A DNA stretch of 64,000 nucleotides from JBFHDX01 sp041584475 (GTDB taxonomy: Bacteria > Pseudomonadota > Alphaproteobacteria > UBA8366 > JADFVY01), in NCBI GenBank assembly GCA_041584475.1, contig JBFHDX010000004.1, positions 14,522 through 78,521 of the forward strand. Reading direction: 5' to 3'. Position numbers and translations under genes: made by a program. The notes below the pieces were generated by a model. The model was given only the letters and a program-made list of their open reading frames with translations. It did not search any database and was not told where the DNA came from. Shown here in pieces: positions 7,806 through 17,103 of the stretch. Positions within the stretch are counted from its first letter, which is position 1; each line of letters opens with the position of its first letter.

Positions 7806-9692
7806 TCAGTCGTCGAACCAGAACGTGTCCGGCCCGTAGATGCCGAAATGCGCGCCCGGGTCCCAGCTGTACAAGCCCTCGTCCGGGACGTTGCGCAGCT
7901 TGGCGTTGACGACCACCGGCTGCATCGCCCCGCTGACGATACCGATCGTGAACAGCTGGTCGGTCCAGATATCGAGCATCTGGTGCCAGATCTGCGCGCG
8001 CCGCGACCGCTGCCCGGCCTCGTACCATTCGCCGAGCAGCGCAAGCAGCCGCTTCGCCTCCGGCATGTCCGCCGGCTCGCCGCTGCGCCCGCCGGTCTCG
8101 ATGTACTGGCCCCACATCGGCCACTGGTAATGGATCTGTCGCGTCGGCGCGAGCTCTTCCGGGATCGTGTCGGCCGCCGGCAAGCCGTTTTCGAGTCCCT
8201 CCCAGATCGACATCAACGTCTCCCCGGCATAGATCCGGTTGCGGACGACTTCGCGCTGCGACGGCTTGCTGTGGAGCTGAATGCCGACCTTCCGCCAGCT
8301 GTCGCGAACGAGCGCGAGGACATCGGTCTGTTCCGTGCTTTCGCCGGCGGTCTCGACGATGATTTCCATGGCACGGCCGTCGGGAAGCAGCCGCAGGCCG
8401 CGACCGTCGCGCTGCGTGAGCCCGATCTCGTCGAGCAGGCGGTTTGCCTCCGCGACGTCGAAGTCGGTCCAGGCCTTCTGGTAGGTGTCGCGGAACAGGG
8501 GGCTCTGCGGTAGTACCGTGTTCTGCGAGGGGATCGCCAGGCCGTAATAGATCACCTGGTTGACCTCGTGGCGGTCTATCGCCAGCGACAACGCACGCCT
8601 GAACCGAACGTCGCGCAGCACCGTGCGCCATGCCAGGTCGCGCACGTTGAGGTTCGGATAGAGGGTCATGTGCGATCCCTTGCCGTCGCGCCACAACAGC
8701 GTGCGAAACCCGTTTCTTTCCTCGTTTTGCTTGAGAAAAGTGTAATTGTCGAAGCGCAGGTATCGTGCCTGCAGATCGGATTCGCCGGTGCCGGTCTTCG
8801 CCGGGATGATCTTGGCGTTGGCGATCTGCATCACCACCCGGTCGATGTAGGGGAGCTGCCGTCCCTCCGGGTCGACACGATGGAAATACGGGTTGCGGAC
8901 GAATATGAAACGCTCCGAGGGCATGCGCGTCGTGTTGATCCACGGCTGCAGGCTCGGCAGTTCCGTGTTGTCGTTCTTGTAGAGGTTGTCCACCATGTTG
9001 TGCAGCGCCGCCCAGTTGCGCTGGCCCTTCTCGGCTGCCAGCCGGTTCAGCGTCGCCTCGTCCGCGTAGCGCGCGTGAAACCGTTTCAGGTAATGGGCCG
9101 GCCGATAGATGAAGAGCGGACTCGCCGAGGCCAACGCCGGCAGGAATTTCGGATTGGGTCGCGACCAGCTGAAGCGGATCGTCGCCTGGTCGATGATTTC
9201 GACCGTCGGCAGTTCGCCGTCGAGTCGCAGCTCAATCGGCGGGCCGGTCGGCGTCAACTGCCGATTCTGGGCGACGTCTTCCCACCAGTAGCGGAAATCC
9301 TCGGTCGTGAACGGCGCGCCGTCGGACCAGCGGTGCCCGGGGCGGAGGTGCAGCGTGAAGCTGCGCCCGTCCTCGATTTCGATGTCCCTGAGAATGTCGG
9401 GGACGATCTCGTAATCGTGCCGGTAGCGGGCGAGGCGCGCGTAGCCATAGACGACCATTTGCCGCACATCCTTCGTGCGCGCCATCAGCAGGTTCAGGGT
9501 TCCGCCGTATCTGCCGATCGTGCGGCCGTCATTCATCTCCACGGTGAGCGGCGGCCGCGGCAGTCGATCGCCGACCGGGGGCAGCGTCCCCGCAGCCACC
9601 GCATCCGCAAGAAAGGGCGGTTCGACGGGCCCCGCCGCAGCCGCCGTCGAAACGGCGAGAACCGCGGCAAGGCAAGATAACGAGCACCTCAT
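7806..9692 (-). CDS. Periplasmic substrate-binding protein of peptide ABC importer (SBP_bac_5)
   Basis: A 628-residue extracytoplasmic solute-binding protein. ATG 9692 gives a clear signal peptide (SLSCLAAVLAVSTAAAA, cleaved near residue 20); upstream in-frame codons lack such a start and would run into the ATPase gene. Family landmarks are LHLRPGHRWSDGAPFT-DF near 143-162 and RFRRALSLAIDRHEVNQ near the middle. The large size matches YejA-like and nickel/peptide binding proteins. The start codon overlaps the stop of the upstream ATPase gene by one base (TGATG), indicating translational coupling. The ligand is unknown. Confidence 0.92.
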   Translation of the reverse strand: MRCSLSCLAAVLAVSTAAAAGPVEPPFLADAVAAGTLPPVGDRLPRPPLTVEMNDGRTIGRYGGTLNLLMARTKDVRQMVVYGYARLARYRHDYEIVPDILRDIEIEDGRSFTLHLRPGHRWSDGAPFTTEDFRYWWEDVAQNRQLTPTGPPIELRLDGELPTVEIIDQATIRFSWSRPNPKFLPALASASPLFIYRPAHYLKRFHARYADEATLNRLAAEKGQRNWAALHNMVDNLYKNDNTELPSLQPWINTTRMPSERFIFVRNPYFHRVDPEGRQLPYIDRVVMQIANAKIIPAKTGTGESDLQARYLRFDNYTFLKQNEERNGFRTLLWRDGKGSHMTLYPNLNVRDLAWRTVLRDVRFRRALSLAIDRHEVNQVIYYGLAIPSQNTVLPQSPLFRDTYQKAWTDFDVAEANRLLDEIGLTQRDGRGLRLLPDGRAMEIIVETAGESTEQTDVLALVRDSWRKVGIQLHSKPSQREVVRNRIYAGETLMSIWEGLENGLPAADTIPEELAPTRQIHYQWPMWGQYIETGGRSGEPADMPEAKRLLALLGEWYEAGQRSRRAQIWHQMLDIWTDQLFTIGIVSGAMQPVVVNAKLRNVPDEGLYSWDPGAHFGIYGPDTFWFDD

Positions 9693-11596
9693 CAGGCGTT
9701 CTCCATCTCGATTGCGTCCAGGTCCGCGCGTGCGTCGATGCGCACCAAGTGATCGTGCCCGACGGCGCGCAATACGGGGGAAGCGGTCGCGTTTTCGGCG
9801 AACGGAGGCGGCCAGGCCGCGGGGTCCGACGCGCGTTCCTCCATGAGCCGCTCGAAATGCAGCGGGTGGTCGAGGCTCGGTTCCGGGACCGCCGCCAGCA
9901 GGCCCTGGGTGTATGGGTGGACCGGGTTGCGGAACAGGATGTCTCTCGGTGCCAGCTCGACGAGGCGTCCGCGGCACATGACCGCGATGCGGTCGGCGAT
10001 ATAGTCGACGACGGCCAGGTTATGCGAGATGAACAGATAGGTCAGCCCGAGCGCCGACTGCAGGTCCTTGAGCAGGTTCAGGATCTGGGCCTGGATCGAG
10101 ACGTCGAGCGCCGACACCGGTTCGTCGCAGATCAGAAGGTTGGGACGCAGGGCGAGGGCCCGCGCGATGCCGATCCGCTGCCTCTGGCCGCCGGAAAAGC
10201 TGTGCGGGAAGCGCCTGGCGTGACGGATGTCGAGACCGACCAGCCGCAGCAGTTCCTCGACGAGCTCATTGCGCTGCTTGCGGTCGCCGATACCGTGGAT
10301 CAGCAGCGGTTCCGCGATGATGTCGGCGACGCGCATACGCGGATTCAGCGAACCGAACGGATCCTGGAATATGAACTGAATCTTGCGCCGGAAGGCCATC
10401 AGGTCATCACCCTCCAGCGCCAACACGTCAATCGGACCGTCCGGCCCGTTATATTCCACGCTGCCGGAATCCGGGGTGAGCGCACGCATGATGATCTTGC
10501 TGAGGGTGGTCTTGCCGCAGCCGCTCTCGCCGACGAGGCCCAGGCACTCGCCGCGGCGGATTTCGAAACTGACGCCGGCGACGGCGTCGATCCGGGCGGC
10601 TTCGGCGGTGCCGATCCACGACTCCGTTCGGATCGTGAAGGTCTTTCGGACGTCGCGGACCGTCAGCAGCGGCGAGACATCGTCGGCACGACGTTCGGTG
10701 GGCTCGGCGATCGCGTGCTGCAACAGCGCCCCGGTCGGGGGCGCGATCTCGCGGATCGGCACGAGCCGTTCCCCCGGTTCCATGCTGAACCTCGGTACGG
10801 CCTTGAGCAGGGCCTTAAGATAGGGATGACCCGGGGTGCGGAATATGTCCTCCAGCCGTCCCGATTCCATGATTTCGCCGTGATACATGACGACGACCCG
10901 CTCAGCGGCGTTGGCGACGACGCCCAGATCATGCGTGATGATCAGGACCGCCATGCCCAGCTCCCGCTGCAGATCCCTGATCTGCTTGAGGATCTGCGCC
11001 TGGATCGTGACGTCGAGCGCGGTCGTCGGCTCGTCTGCGATCAGCAGCGCCGGGTGACATATCAGCGCCATGGCGATCATCGCGCGCTGGCGCAGGCCGC
11101 CCGACAGTTCGAAAGGATAGGTCTTCATGGCGCGGTCCGGATCCGGAAATCCGACCAGGCGCAACATCTCGCGGGTTGCTTCGCGACCTTCCGCCCGGCT
11201 GCACGCGCGGTGCAGGTGGAGCGCCTCGGCGACCTGGTTGCCGACCGTGTGCAGCGGTGACAAGGACGTCATCGGCTCCTGGAAGATGATCGAGATGCGG
11301 CCGCCACGGATCGACCGCATTTCGCTCCCGTCGGCATCGAGGGCCGCTATGTCGACGGGCCCGGCGCGCGTCGGGTCCCGAAACAGTATCGAGCCGGAGG
11401 TAATGCGTGCCGCCTTCGGCAGGATGCCCATGATGGCTTGCGAGACAACGGTCTTCCCGGAACCCGATTCGCCGACGAGCGCAACCGTGGAGCCCGGCGG
11501 CACCGAGAACGAGACGCCGCGTACGGCTTCGATCCGGCCTTCCGCGAGATCGAAGGACACCCTCAGGTCGCGAACCGTCAGCAGGTCGTCGGTCAC
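9692..11596 (-). CDS. ABC importer ATPase with two fused nucleotide-binding domains (DppD-DppF type)
   Basis: A 634-residue ATPase carrying both nucleotide-binding domains of a peptide importer in one chain, as in YejF. Domain 1 (about 1-270) has Walker A GESGSGKT at 42-49, signature LSGGLRQ at 164-170 and Walker B LLIADEPT near 184-191. Domain 2 (about 308-590) has Walker A GESGCGKT at 356-363, signature FSGGQRQ, and Walker B LLICDEPVSALD. Both show the oligopeptide-family C-terminal segment after the H-loop (P-HPYLKALL and NPVHPYTQGLL). The start is a GTG at 11596 that overlaps the previous stop (GTGA). It should energise the two permeases at 5608-7775. Confidence 0.94.
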   Translation of the reverse strand: MTDDLLTVRDLRVSFDLAEGRIEAVRGVSFSVPPGSTVALVGESGSGKTVVSQAIMGILPKAARITSGSILFRDPTRAGPVDIAALDADGSEMRSIRGGRISIIFQEPMTSLSPLHTVGNQVAEALHLHRACSRAEGREATREMLRLVGFPDPDRAMKTYPFELSGGLRQRAMIAMALICHPALLIADEPTTALDVTIQAQILKQIRDLQRELGMAVLIITHDLGVVANAAERVVVMYHGEIMESGRLEDIFRTPGHPYLKALLKAVPRFSMEPGERLVPIREIAPPTGALLQHAIAEPTERRADDVSPLLTVRDVRKTFTIRTESWIGTAEAARIDAVAGVSFEIRRGECLGLVGESGCGKTTLSKIIMRALTPDSGSVEYNGPDGPIDVLALEGDDLMAFRRKIQFIFQDPFGSLNPRMRVADIIAEPLLIHGIGDRKQRNELVEELLRLVGLDIRHARRFPHSFSGGQRQRIGIARALALRPNLLICDEPVSALDVSIQAQILNLLKDLQSALGLTYLFISHNLAVVDYIADRIAVMCRGRLVELAPRDILFRNPVHPYTQGLLAAVPEPSLDHPLHFERLMEERASDPAAWPPPFAENATASPVLRAVGHDHLVRIDARADLDAIEMENA

Positions 11597-12099
11597 GCCG
11601 CAACCCCGCGCTCGCTTCGGGTTCTCACGTCGATGCCGAGCGCGCCGAAATTGGCGACGGCGGCGTCATTGAGCGGAATCGCACGGTCTTGCGCGGTGCT
11701 GGCGACCGCCGCGGCGAGCTGCTCGAAGCGGTCGATCGTCGAATCGACGCGAATGCGACGATGGCGCCCGCTGACCTTGAGCTGCATCCAGCCGCGCGGC
11801 GGTTCGCGACGGGTGGCGAAATAGTCGAGCCGCAACTGCGTCACATCGCGCCACGGGATGTGACACGGCATCGGGCCGCGCGAGCGGATGCCGTCGACGG
11901 TGAGTTCGATGACGGTGGCCTGGCGCAAGCCGGTGCGTAGCGCGAAAGCGCCGAACAGAAGTGCCACGGCCCCCAGCACGACGGCCACGACGGGCGCCGG
12001 CTCGAGCAGCAACAGCGGCCCCGCGGTGACCGCGAGACCGAAGCCGGCGCGCGCGTAATCGGCCGCGAGTACCCTCGCCGGATAACGGTGTCGGCTCAT
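11593..12099 (-). CDS. Small membrane protein with PH-like cytoplasmic domain
   Basis: Unrecognised 168-residue protein. Two hydrophobic segments (about 22-38 and 39-56) form an N-terminal hairpin. They are followed by a soluble region with alternating beta-strand pattern (VIELTVDGIRSRGPMPCHIPW, then LRLDYFATRR and WMQLKVSGRHRRIRVDSTID), which resembles bacterial PH-like domains. The ATG at 12099 overlaps the deacetylase stop (ATGA), and the gene's own stop overlaps the ATPase start (GTGA). It is therefore embedded in the operon joining the glycan genes to the ABC importer. The function is unknown. Confidence 0.7.
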   Translation of the reverse strand: MSRHRYPARVLAADYARAGFGLAVTAGPLLLLEPAPVVAVVLGAVALLFGAFALRTGLRQATVIELTVDGIRSRGPMPCHIPWRDVTQLRLDYFATRREPPRGWMQLKVSGRHRRIRVDSTIDRFEQLAAAVASTAQDRAIPLNDAAVANFGALGIDVRTRSERGVAA

Positions 12100-12959
12100 C
12101 TGCGCGGTCCCGCGATCGTCTCGAACCCAGAGATCCAGTGACCCGCGGGATGATCCGAGACCACCGCAACGAGACGCGACAGGAAGCGCCAGCACGCCGC
12201 ATCGTGGTCTCGATGGTGGGTCAGCAGGCCGGTCGGCTCGTCGCCGTCCGCCGCGCCGGTGCGGCGCGCCGCGAGGTGGGAAATCGCCAAGCGGAGAACC
12301 GCGGCTTCGCCCACGAAGCGCCGCGTCCCGCGCCAGTCGATGATGTCCACATGGGTGTTGACGACGGCCGCACCGCTGCCGTGCCGGCGTGCGCCGTACG
12401 CCGATAGGCCGACGAGTCCGGCCTCGCCGAGGCGGTCGGCGAGGGCAGGGGCGACGCGGTTCCACGGTGGCACGAGGATCGGCCGAAACCGCTCGCCAAA
12501 AAGGGATCGCAGGCGCCGCCGGCCGTGCGTCAATTCGTCGAGCATCACCGGCTGCGGCCGGTGCAGGCCGAACTCCGCTTTCTTCTCGGTGGCCGGCGCA
12601 TGATTGATGTGCGCAAAGCCGTGCTGGAGGATCGATAGCTGGCCGCCGCGGGCAGCGATTTCGTCGACGGTTTCGGCGAGCTCGTCGCGAGCGGCGGCGG
12701 GGATAACCGCGAGCGCCAGTGGCGTCGTTCCCGCGACATTGAAGAGTCTCGACAACTTCCTGCCGGGCCGCGTCGCGTCGTCGTCGCGCCACCAGAACGT
12801 CGCCCGCCGACCGCAGACACCCCAAGCGTCGAGTTCGGCCGTCAAGGCCGCCCAGGTCCCCGCCGCCGGGGCCACGGCGACCGCTGCGTCCACCCCGGTC
12901 ATCTCCTCTGCCAGCGCCCTGCCCGCCATGCCGCGAGTATAGGCACAGTTGGGCGGCAT
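12096..12959 (-). CDS. Polysaccharide deacetylase family protein
   Basis: A 287-residue protein with the NodB-like deacetylase signature in a variant form. WWRDDDATRPG (about 56-66) holds the catalytic/metal aspartates, and ILQHGFAHINH (about 110-120) supplies metal-binding His residues. PILVPPWNRVAP (about 160-171) corresponds to the conserved R-P-PW motif. There is no signal peptide, so it is predicted to act in the cytoplasm, perhaps on lipid-linked sugars. It sits between a glycosyltransferase gene (13 bp upstream) and the small membrane protein gene (ATGA overlap). ATG 12959 has a GAGGG ribosome site; ATG 12929 is an alternative start. Confidence 0.85.
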   Translation of the reverse strand: MPPNCAYTRGMAGRALAEEMTGVDAAVAVAPAAGTWAALTAELDAWGVCGRRATFWWRDDDATRPGRKLSRLFNVAGTTPLALAVIPAAARDELAETVDEIAARGGQLSILQHGFAHINHAPATEKKAEFGLHRPQPVMLDELTHGRRRLRSLFGERFRPILVPPWNRVAPALADRLGEAGLVGLSAYGARRHGSGAAVVNTHVDIIDWRGTRRFVGEAAVLRLAISHLAARRTGAADGDEPTGLLTHHRDHDAACWRFLSRLVAVVSDHPAGHWISGFETIAGPRR

Positions 12960-12972
12960 CGCATAGTCACCC

Positions 12973-14118
12973 TCAACCGCGCGGTGCGTCCATCAATTCC
13001 ACGATGGTACGGGCGGTTCCGCCGGCGCCGTCGAGATTGACCGTTGTCGGGGCCGGCGCCGGCATGGCGGCGGCGGCGTCGATCTCGGCGGCCAGGCCGG
13101 CCGCCGTCAACGCGTCCTCAGCGAGGGTCCGCACCCGTCCGTGGTCGGCGAGCAATTGCGCACGTAGACCCTGCTCCGTCTCCTTTCGCTCGCTGAAGGG
13201 CACGAGCACGGCCCGCACACCGGTGACCAGGATGTCCATCACCGTGTTGTACCCGGCCTGGCTCACGGAGACGTCCGCGCCGGCGAGCAGCTCCCGGTAA
13301 TCCGTCCGCAGCGTATCGATCGTCACACCCGGCGGCGGCGACAGCGCTTCCCGCTCTGCGGCGGGCAGGTTCGGCCCGGTAACGAGGCGCCATGGCGCCT
13401 CGCCGAGGCGACTGAGCGAACGCGCCTCGAGCGCCGTTCGCAGCAGCCGCCCGCCGACCGCGCCACCGCCGGCGGCGACGACCACGGCGCTGCGGTCGCG
13501 TTCCGATAGCGTGCGTTCGGGTCGCGGCGGGGCAACGTATCCGGTATAGCGGATCCGGTCGCGAATCCTGTCGGCCGCCGCGAACGTGGCGTCGAAGGGG
13601 ACCAGTGTCGGATCGCCATGCACCAGAACGGCTTCGAAATACCGGCGGATCGTCCCGACCACCGCGTTGAGACGGTTCGCATCGTGCTTCGGCACCAGGA
13701 TGTCGCGAACCGAAACGGCGGCCCGCACCTTGGCGTCGCGCGCGGCCTCGAGCAGCGGAAGCAGCTCGAACCGAAATTGCCAGCGCCCGAACGGAAAGGT
13801 CTCGACAAGGATGAAATCGGGCCGCTCGTCCGCGAATGCCTGGAGCAATGCGCGTCGGCGGCGGTCGCGCCAGCCGTCGTCGATGTCCCGCCCGTCGGCG
13901 TCGATGAGCCGCGCGAAACTGGCGTCGGCGGCCCGCACCGGCGGCAGCTGCACGCGACGCGCGTTCCCCAGATCCGCGATTTCGCCCGTTTCGCCTCCCG
14001 AGACGCAGGTGACATCCAGGCCGTGCCACTGCAATGCCCGGATTATGGCCGCGGCCCGTATCTGGTGACCGATGCCCAGCAGGTGCTGCACGTAGACGAA
14101 GACACGGCGCCCGGTCAT
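12973..14118 (-). CDS. MurG/COG4671-like glycosyltransferase
   Basis: A 381-residue GT-B-fold protein. The N-terminal VFVYVQHLLGIGHQIRAAAI with its GxGH-type loop is characteristic of the COG4671/MurG-like glycosyltransferase group. The C-terminal half has VVAAGGGAVGG and the nucleotide-sugar site SQAGYNTVMDILVTGVRAVL around 300-320. It appears soluble or peripheral to the membrane. ATG 14118 overlaps the phosphatase stop (ATGA), and longer in-frame extensions are not real. A related COG4671-like protein is encoded at 17104-18348, so the locus has two such enzymes. Donor and acceptor are unknown. Confidence 0.82.
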   Translation of the reverse strand: MTGRRVFVYVQHLLGIGHQIRAAAIIRALQWHGLDVTCVSGGETGEIADLGNARRVQLPPVRAADASFARLIDADGRDIDDGWRDRRRRALLQAFADERPDFILVETFPFGRWQFRFELLPLLEAARDAKVRAAVSVRDILVPKHDANRLNAVVGTIRRYFEAVLVHGDPTLVPFDATFAAADRIRDRIRYTGYVAPPRPERTLSERDRSAVVVAAGGGAVGGRLLRTALEARSLSRLGEAPWRLVTGPNLPAAEREALSPPPGVTIDTLRTDYRELLAGADVSVSQAGYNTVMDILVTGVRAVLVPFSERKETEQGLRAQLLADHGRVRTLAEDALTAAGLAAEIDAAAAMPAPAPTTVNLDGAGGTARTIVELMDAPRG

Positions 14119-14711
14119 CGCTTCGTCGCCGACAGGGGGATGTTGAGCTCGACGACCGCCGGCGTGCCGTCGCCGGCGATCGCGAACACATGGGCACAGG
14201 CCTCGCGGAGCTTGGCCGGCGGTTTGCCGGTCATGTCCCAACCGACCGCGAGGGCGTAAATGGCGCGGATCACGCCTCTGTGCGTCACCGCCAGCGTCGG
14301 TCTGCCCGCGGCCGCGACCTCGGCAAGGAATGGCCTGACGCGAGACTGCACGTCGCGCGGGCTCTCCCCGCCCGGCGCGCGAAAATCCAGGCCCCTCGCC
14401 TCCCACGCCGCCATGAGGTCGCCCAGCTGCGAGCGCAGCGCCTCGAGCGTCCTGCCTTCCCAGTCTGCCCAATCCATCTCGACGAGCCGGTCGTCGCCGC
14501 AAACCGGGCCACCGCGCAGAATCTCGGCGGTCTCCCGGGTTCGTGTCAGCGGGCTGCAGACCCACGCGAACCCGCGCAGCCGAGGCGGAACGATCCAGCG
14601 CTCGACCTCCCGGCGTCCCGCCACACTCAGCGAGACATCCGTGCGACCCTGAACGCGTCCGACCGCATTCCACTCGGTCGGGCCGTGCCGGATTACGGCC
14701 AGTTCGGTCAA
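14115..14711 (-). CDS. Histidine phosphatase family protein (phosphoglycerate-mutase-like)
   Basis: A 198-residue member of the histidine phosphatase superfamily. The catalytic motif VIRHGPTEWN (His about 9, RHG) is at the N-terminus. A later basic/acidic site is around SPLTRTRETAEIL, and the second catalytic His lies in LAVTHRGVIRAIYAL. It overlaps its neighbours by 4 bp on both sides, placing it firmly in the glycosyltransferase operon. In that setting it may dephosphorylate a sugar-phosphate or lipid intermediate, which is an inference. The family is too broad to name a substrate. Confidence 0.88.
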   Translation of the reverse strand: MTELAVIRHGPTEWNAVGRVQGRTDVSLSVAGRREVERWIVPPRLRGFAWVCSPLTRTRETAEILRGGPVCGDDRLVEMDWADWEGRTLEALRSQLGDLMAAWEARGLDFRAPGGESPRDVQSRVRPFLAEVAAAGRPTLAVTHRGVIRAIYALAVGWDMTGKPPAKLREACAHVFAIAGDGTPAVVELNIPLSATKR

Positions 14712-15856
14712 CGCACGCTCCCCGGCACGGCCGGACGCGCCGCTTCGCGTATGATCGCGTCCAGCCGCCGTGCCGCCGAGGGCAGGTCGTGCTCGCTTTC
14801 GACCCGTCGGACCGCGGCGTCGGACATCGCTTTGCGGAGGCGCGGGTCGGCCAGCAATCCCGCGATCGCAGCCGAAAACGCGCCGGCCTCGGCGGACCGG
14901 ACGATGTAGGCGGTGTCACCGCCTGCGACAAGCTCGCGAACGCCGGGACGATCCCCGACGACGAGCGGCAGGCCCGCCGCCTGCGCTTCGAGCAGCGCCA
15001 TTCCGTAGGCCTCGTTCACGGCGGGCCAGACACCGAGATCCGCCGCCGCGTGCAGCGCGTCGACGTCGTCCTGCTCCAGGATCCCCAGGAACCGCACCCG
15101 TTCGTCGAAGTCCAGCGCCGCCGTCACCTCGCGCCGTGCGTCTCCGCCCCCGGCGACGAGCAGTACCCATGCGCGATCGGCAAGACCGTGCAGCGCCCGC
15201 GCAAGCAGGCGATAGGAGGCGAGCTTGTCGCCGGGGCGCATCATCGCGGTCACGGCGATCCAGGGTACCGCGGGATCGATCGAGAGGCGCCGCGCGAGCC
15301 GCCGGCGGTGGCGTGCCCGCTCGGCGCGGGCGCGTCGCGGCGGACCCGCATCGAGAAACGGCCGCATCATCGTCAGGCGGCTGTCGTCCGCGAGTAACGG
15401 CCGGATGCACGCCGCGTCGTCGGGATTGAGGCAGATCACCTGGTCCGCACGCCGCAAGGCGCGCGCTACCGCCTCGTGTCCCGACGCCCAGTTTCCGCCG
15501 GCCCGTTTGGGTGCATAGCTCGCCTCGGCGACGAGGTAGGGTACGCCCAGGCGATCGGCGACGACCGGCCCGAGCCAGTCCGGCGCGCGGTGATAGAGGT
15601 GGTAGGTGAACCACAGATCGGGCGGCACCCGTTTCGCCTGCCGCAGGTAACGTTCGGCGAGGCGTCCCGCCAGCGCCTGCAGGCGGTGCTGGCGATGCCG
15701 GTCGCCGGCGATGTCGAGGCTTCGAAACGTCGACGCCAGCTCCACGTCATGACCGGCCAGTCGCAGGGCGTCGACGAACAGGCGCGCCATGCGGCGGTCG
15801 CCGGACGGCACTGGGTGGTAAGGCGATTTCAGGGGCGCGTAGTACGCTACTCGCAT
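14708..15856 (-). CDS. GT4-family glycosyltransferase
   Basis: A 382-residue retaining GT-B glycosyltransferase. It opens with MRVAYYAPLKSPYHPVPSGD, the usual N-terminal loop of GT4 proteins, and ends with the donor-binding E-x7-E region in VWPAVNEAYGMALLEAQAAG (about 295-314). DFDERVRFLGILEQDDVDAL and the following DLGVWP segment fit the second Rossmann domain. The ATG at 15856 is chosen because it begins this conserved loop; the gene overlaps the next one upstream by 10 bp. It is one of two adjacent GT4 enzymes in this operon. Confidence 0.88.
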   Translation of the reverse strand: MRVAYYAPLKSPYHPVPSGDRRMARLFVDALRLAGHDVELASTFRSLDIAGDRHRQHRLQALAGRLAERYLRQAKRVPPDLWFTYHLYHRAPDWLGPVVADRLGVPYLVAEASYAPKRAGGNWASGHEAVARALRRADQVICLNPDDAACIRPLLADDSRLTMMRPFLDAGPPRRARAERARHRRRLARRLSIDPAVPWIAVTAMMRPGDKLASYRLLARALHGLADRAWVLLVAGGGDARREVTAALDFDERVRFLGILEQDDVDALHAAADLGVWPAVNEAYGMALLEAQAAGLPLVVGDRPGVRELVAGGDTAYIVRSAEAGAFSAAIAGLLADPRLRKAMSDAAVRRVESEHDLPSAARRLDAIIREAARPAVPGSVR

Positions 15857-17100
15857 GCCGCGATCCGGCCTGCCTCCGACGCCACGCCAAAGCGGGCGGC
15901 GATCCCCTCGACGTTGACCGCCAGCGAGAACCGTTCGCGTACGCGCGCGGCCCCCGCGCCTCCGAGGCGTTGCCGCAAGGCCGGATCGAGGATCAGCCGG
16001 GTCAGCGCGCGAGCCAGCGACCCCGGGTCGCCGGGCTCGCACAGCATGCCGGTCCGCCGGTCGGTAATCAGTTCGGGGACCGCCGACACCGAGGTCGCGA
16101 CGACGGCGACCCCCTGGCTCTGCGCCTCCATCAGGACGTTCGGCAGGCCGTCGCGGTCTCCATCCGGCGCGATCTTGCTGGCGAGCGCAAAGATGTCGGC
16201 GCGACGCAGCTCGCCGAGGACGGTCTCCTGCGATTGAGGGCCGAGCCACGTCACCCTCTCGGCGATGCCCAGCCGCGCTGCAAGCTGCTGCAGCTCGCGC
16301 ATCCGGATGCCGCCACCGATATGTCGGAACCGCCAAGCCAGGCCAGGGGCAAGGCTCGCAAGCGCGCGCAAGAGATCGGGATATCCCTTCTTGTCGACCG
16401 CACGACCGACCGAGAGGATGACCACCGGGTCCGCCGGGTCGCCGCCGTCGCGCGGCGGACGATCGCTGCCGGGCGGCGGAAAGCGGTCGAGATCGACACC
16501 GTGGTAGACCAGACCGACCGTTTCGGGTGCCGGCGCGAGGCCGCGCAGCCGCTCGAGTCCCGCGGCCGTACAGGTCACCGCCCACGCGACGTCCGCGAGC
16601 TTGTCCCTGATCTCCCAGTCCGGCGACGTCCAGATGTCTTTCGCATGTGCCGCGACACTCCACGGCAGGTCGCGCATCAACGCTGCGTAACGTGCCACCG
16701 AGGCGGGCGTGTGGATGAAATGCGCGTGCAGATGGCGGACATCATCCTCCAGTTCCAGCGCGAGCACGCAAGCCTGCCCGAACCGTCGGACGCGATTGCG
16801 CGTCGGGTCCCGTCGCAGGTCGCGAAGCCATGCGGATCGCGCCGCGGCGAAGCCGGGCCGCCGCCGGGCCGCCGCCACGGCGCCAAGGACGCGCAGCGGC
16901 TCCCGATGCAGGTACTCCGGCAGGTATCGGACAGGGGCGCCGATCTCCCGATGCACGCGGTGCGTCCGGGCGTCGGTCGGTCGGCGCAGCGAGATCAGCC
17001 GAAGCTCGAGGCCGCGACGTTCGAGCTCGAGGATTTCCTGTGCGATGAAGCTCTCTGACAGGCGCGGGTACCCCTTGAGGATGACGGCAACCGCCGACAC
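15847..17100 (-). CDS. GT4-family glycosyltransferase
   Basis: A 417-residue GT-B enzyme. The N-terminus KGYPRLSESFIAQEILELE is typical of colanic-acid-type (WcaL/AmsK-like) glycosyltransferases. The C-terminal domain has VILSVGRAVDKKGYPDLLRA and the donor site DGDRDGLPNVLMEAQSQGVA (about 317-336). The HAHFIHTPASVA region in the middle is also characteristic. The gene starts 3 bp downstream of the COG4671-type gene and overlaps the next GT4 gene by 10 bp. Together they suggest stepwise assembly of an exopolysaccharide or other surface glycan, although the product is not deducible. Confidence 0.9.
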   Translation of the reverse strand: MSAVAVILKGYPRLSESFIAQEILELERRGLELRLISLRRPTDARTHRVHREIGAPVRYLPEYLHREPLRVLGAVAAARRRPGFAAARSAWLRDLRRDPTRNRVRRFGQACVLALELEDDVRHLHAHFIHTPASVARYAALMRDLPWSVAAHAKDIWTSPDWEIRDKLADVAWAVTCTAAGLERLRGLAPAPETVGLVYHGVDLDRFPPPGSDRPPRDGGDPADPVVILSVGRAVDKKGYPDLLRALASLAPGLAWRFRHIGGGIRMRELQQLAARLGIAERVTWLGPQSQETVLGELRRADIFALASKIAPDGDRDGLPNVLMEAQSQGVAVVATSVSAVPELITDRRTGMLCEPGDPGSLARALTRLILDPALRQRLGGAGAARVRERFSLAVNVEGIAARFGVASEAGRIAACE

Positions 17101-17103
17101 CGC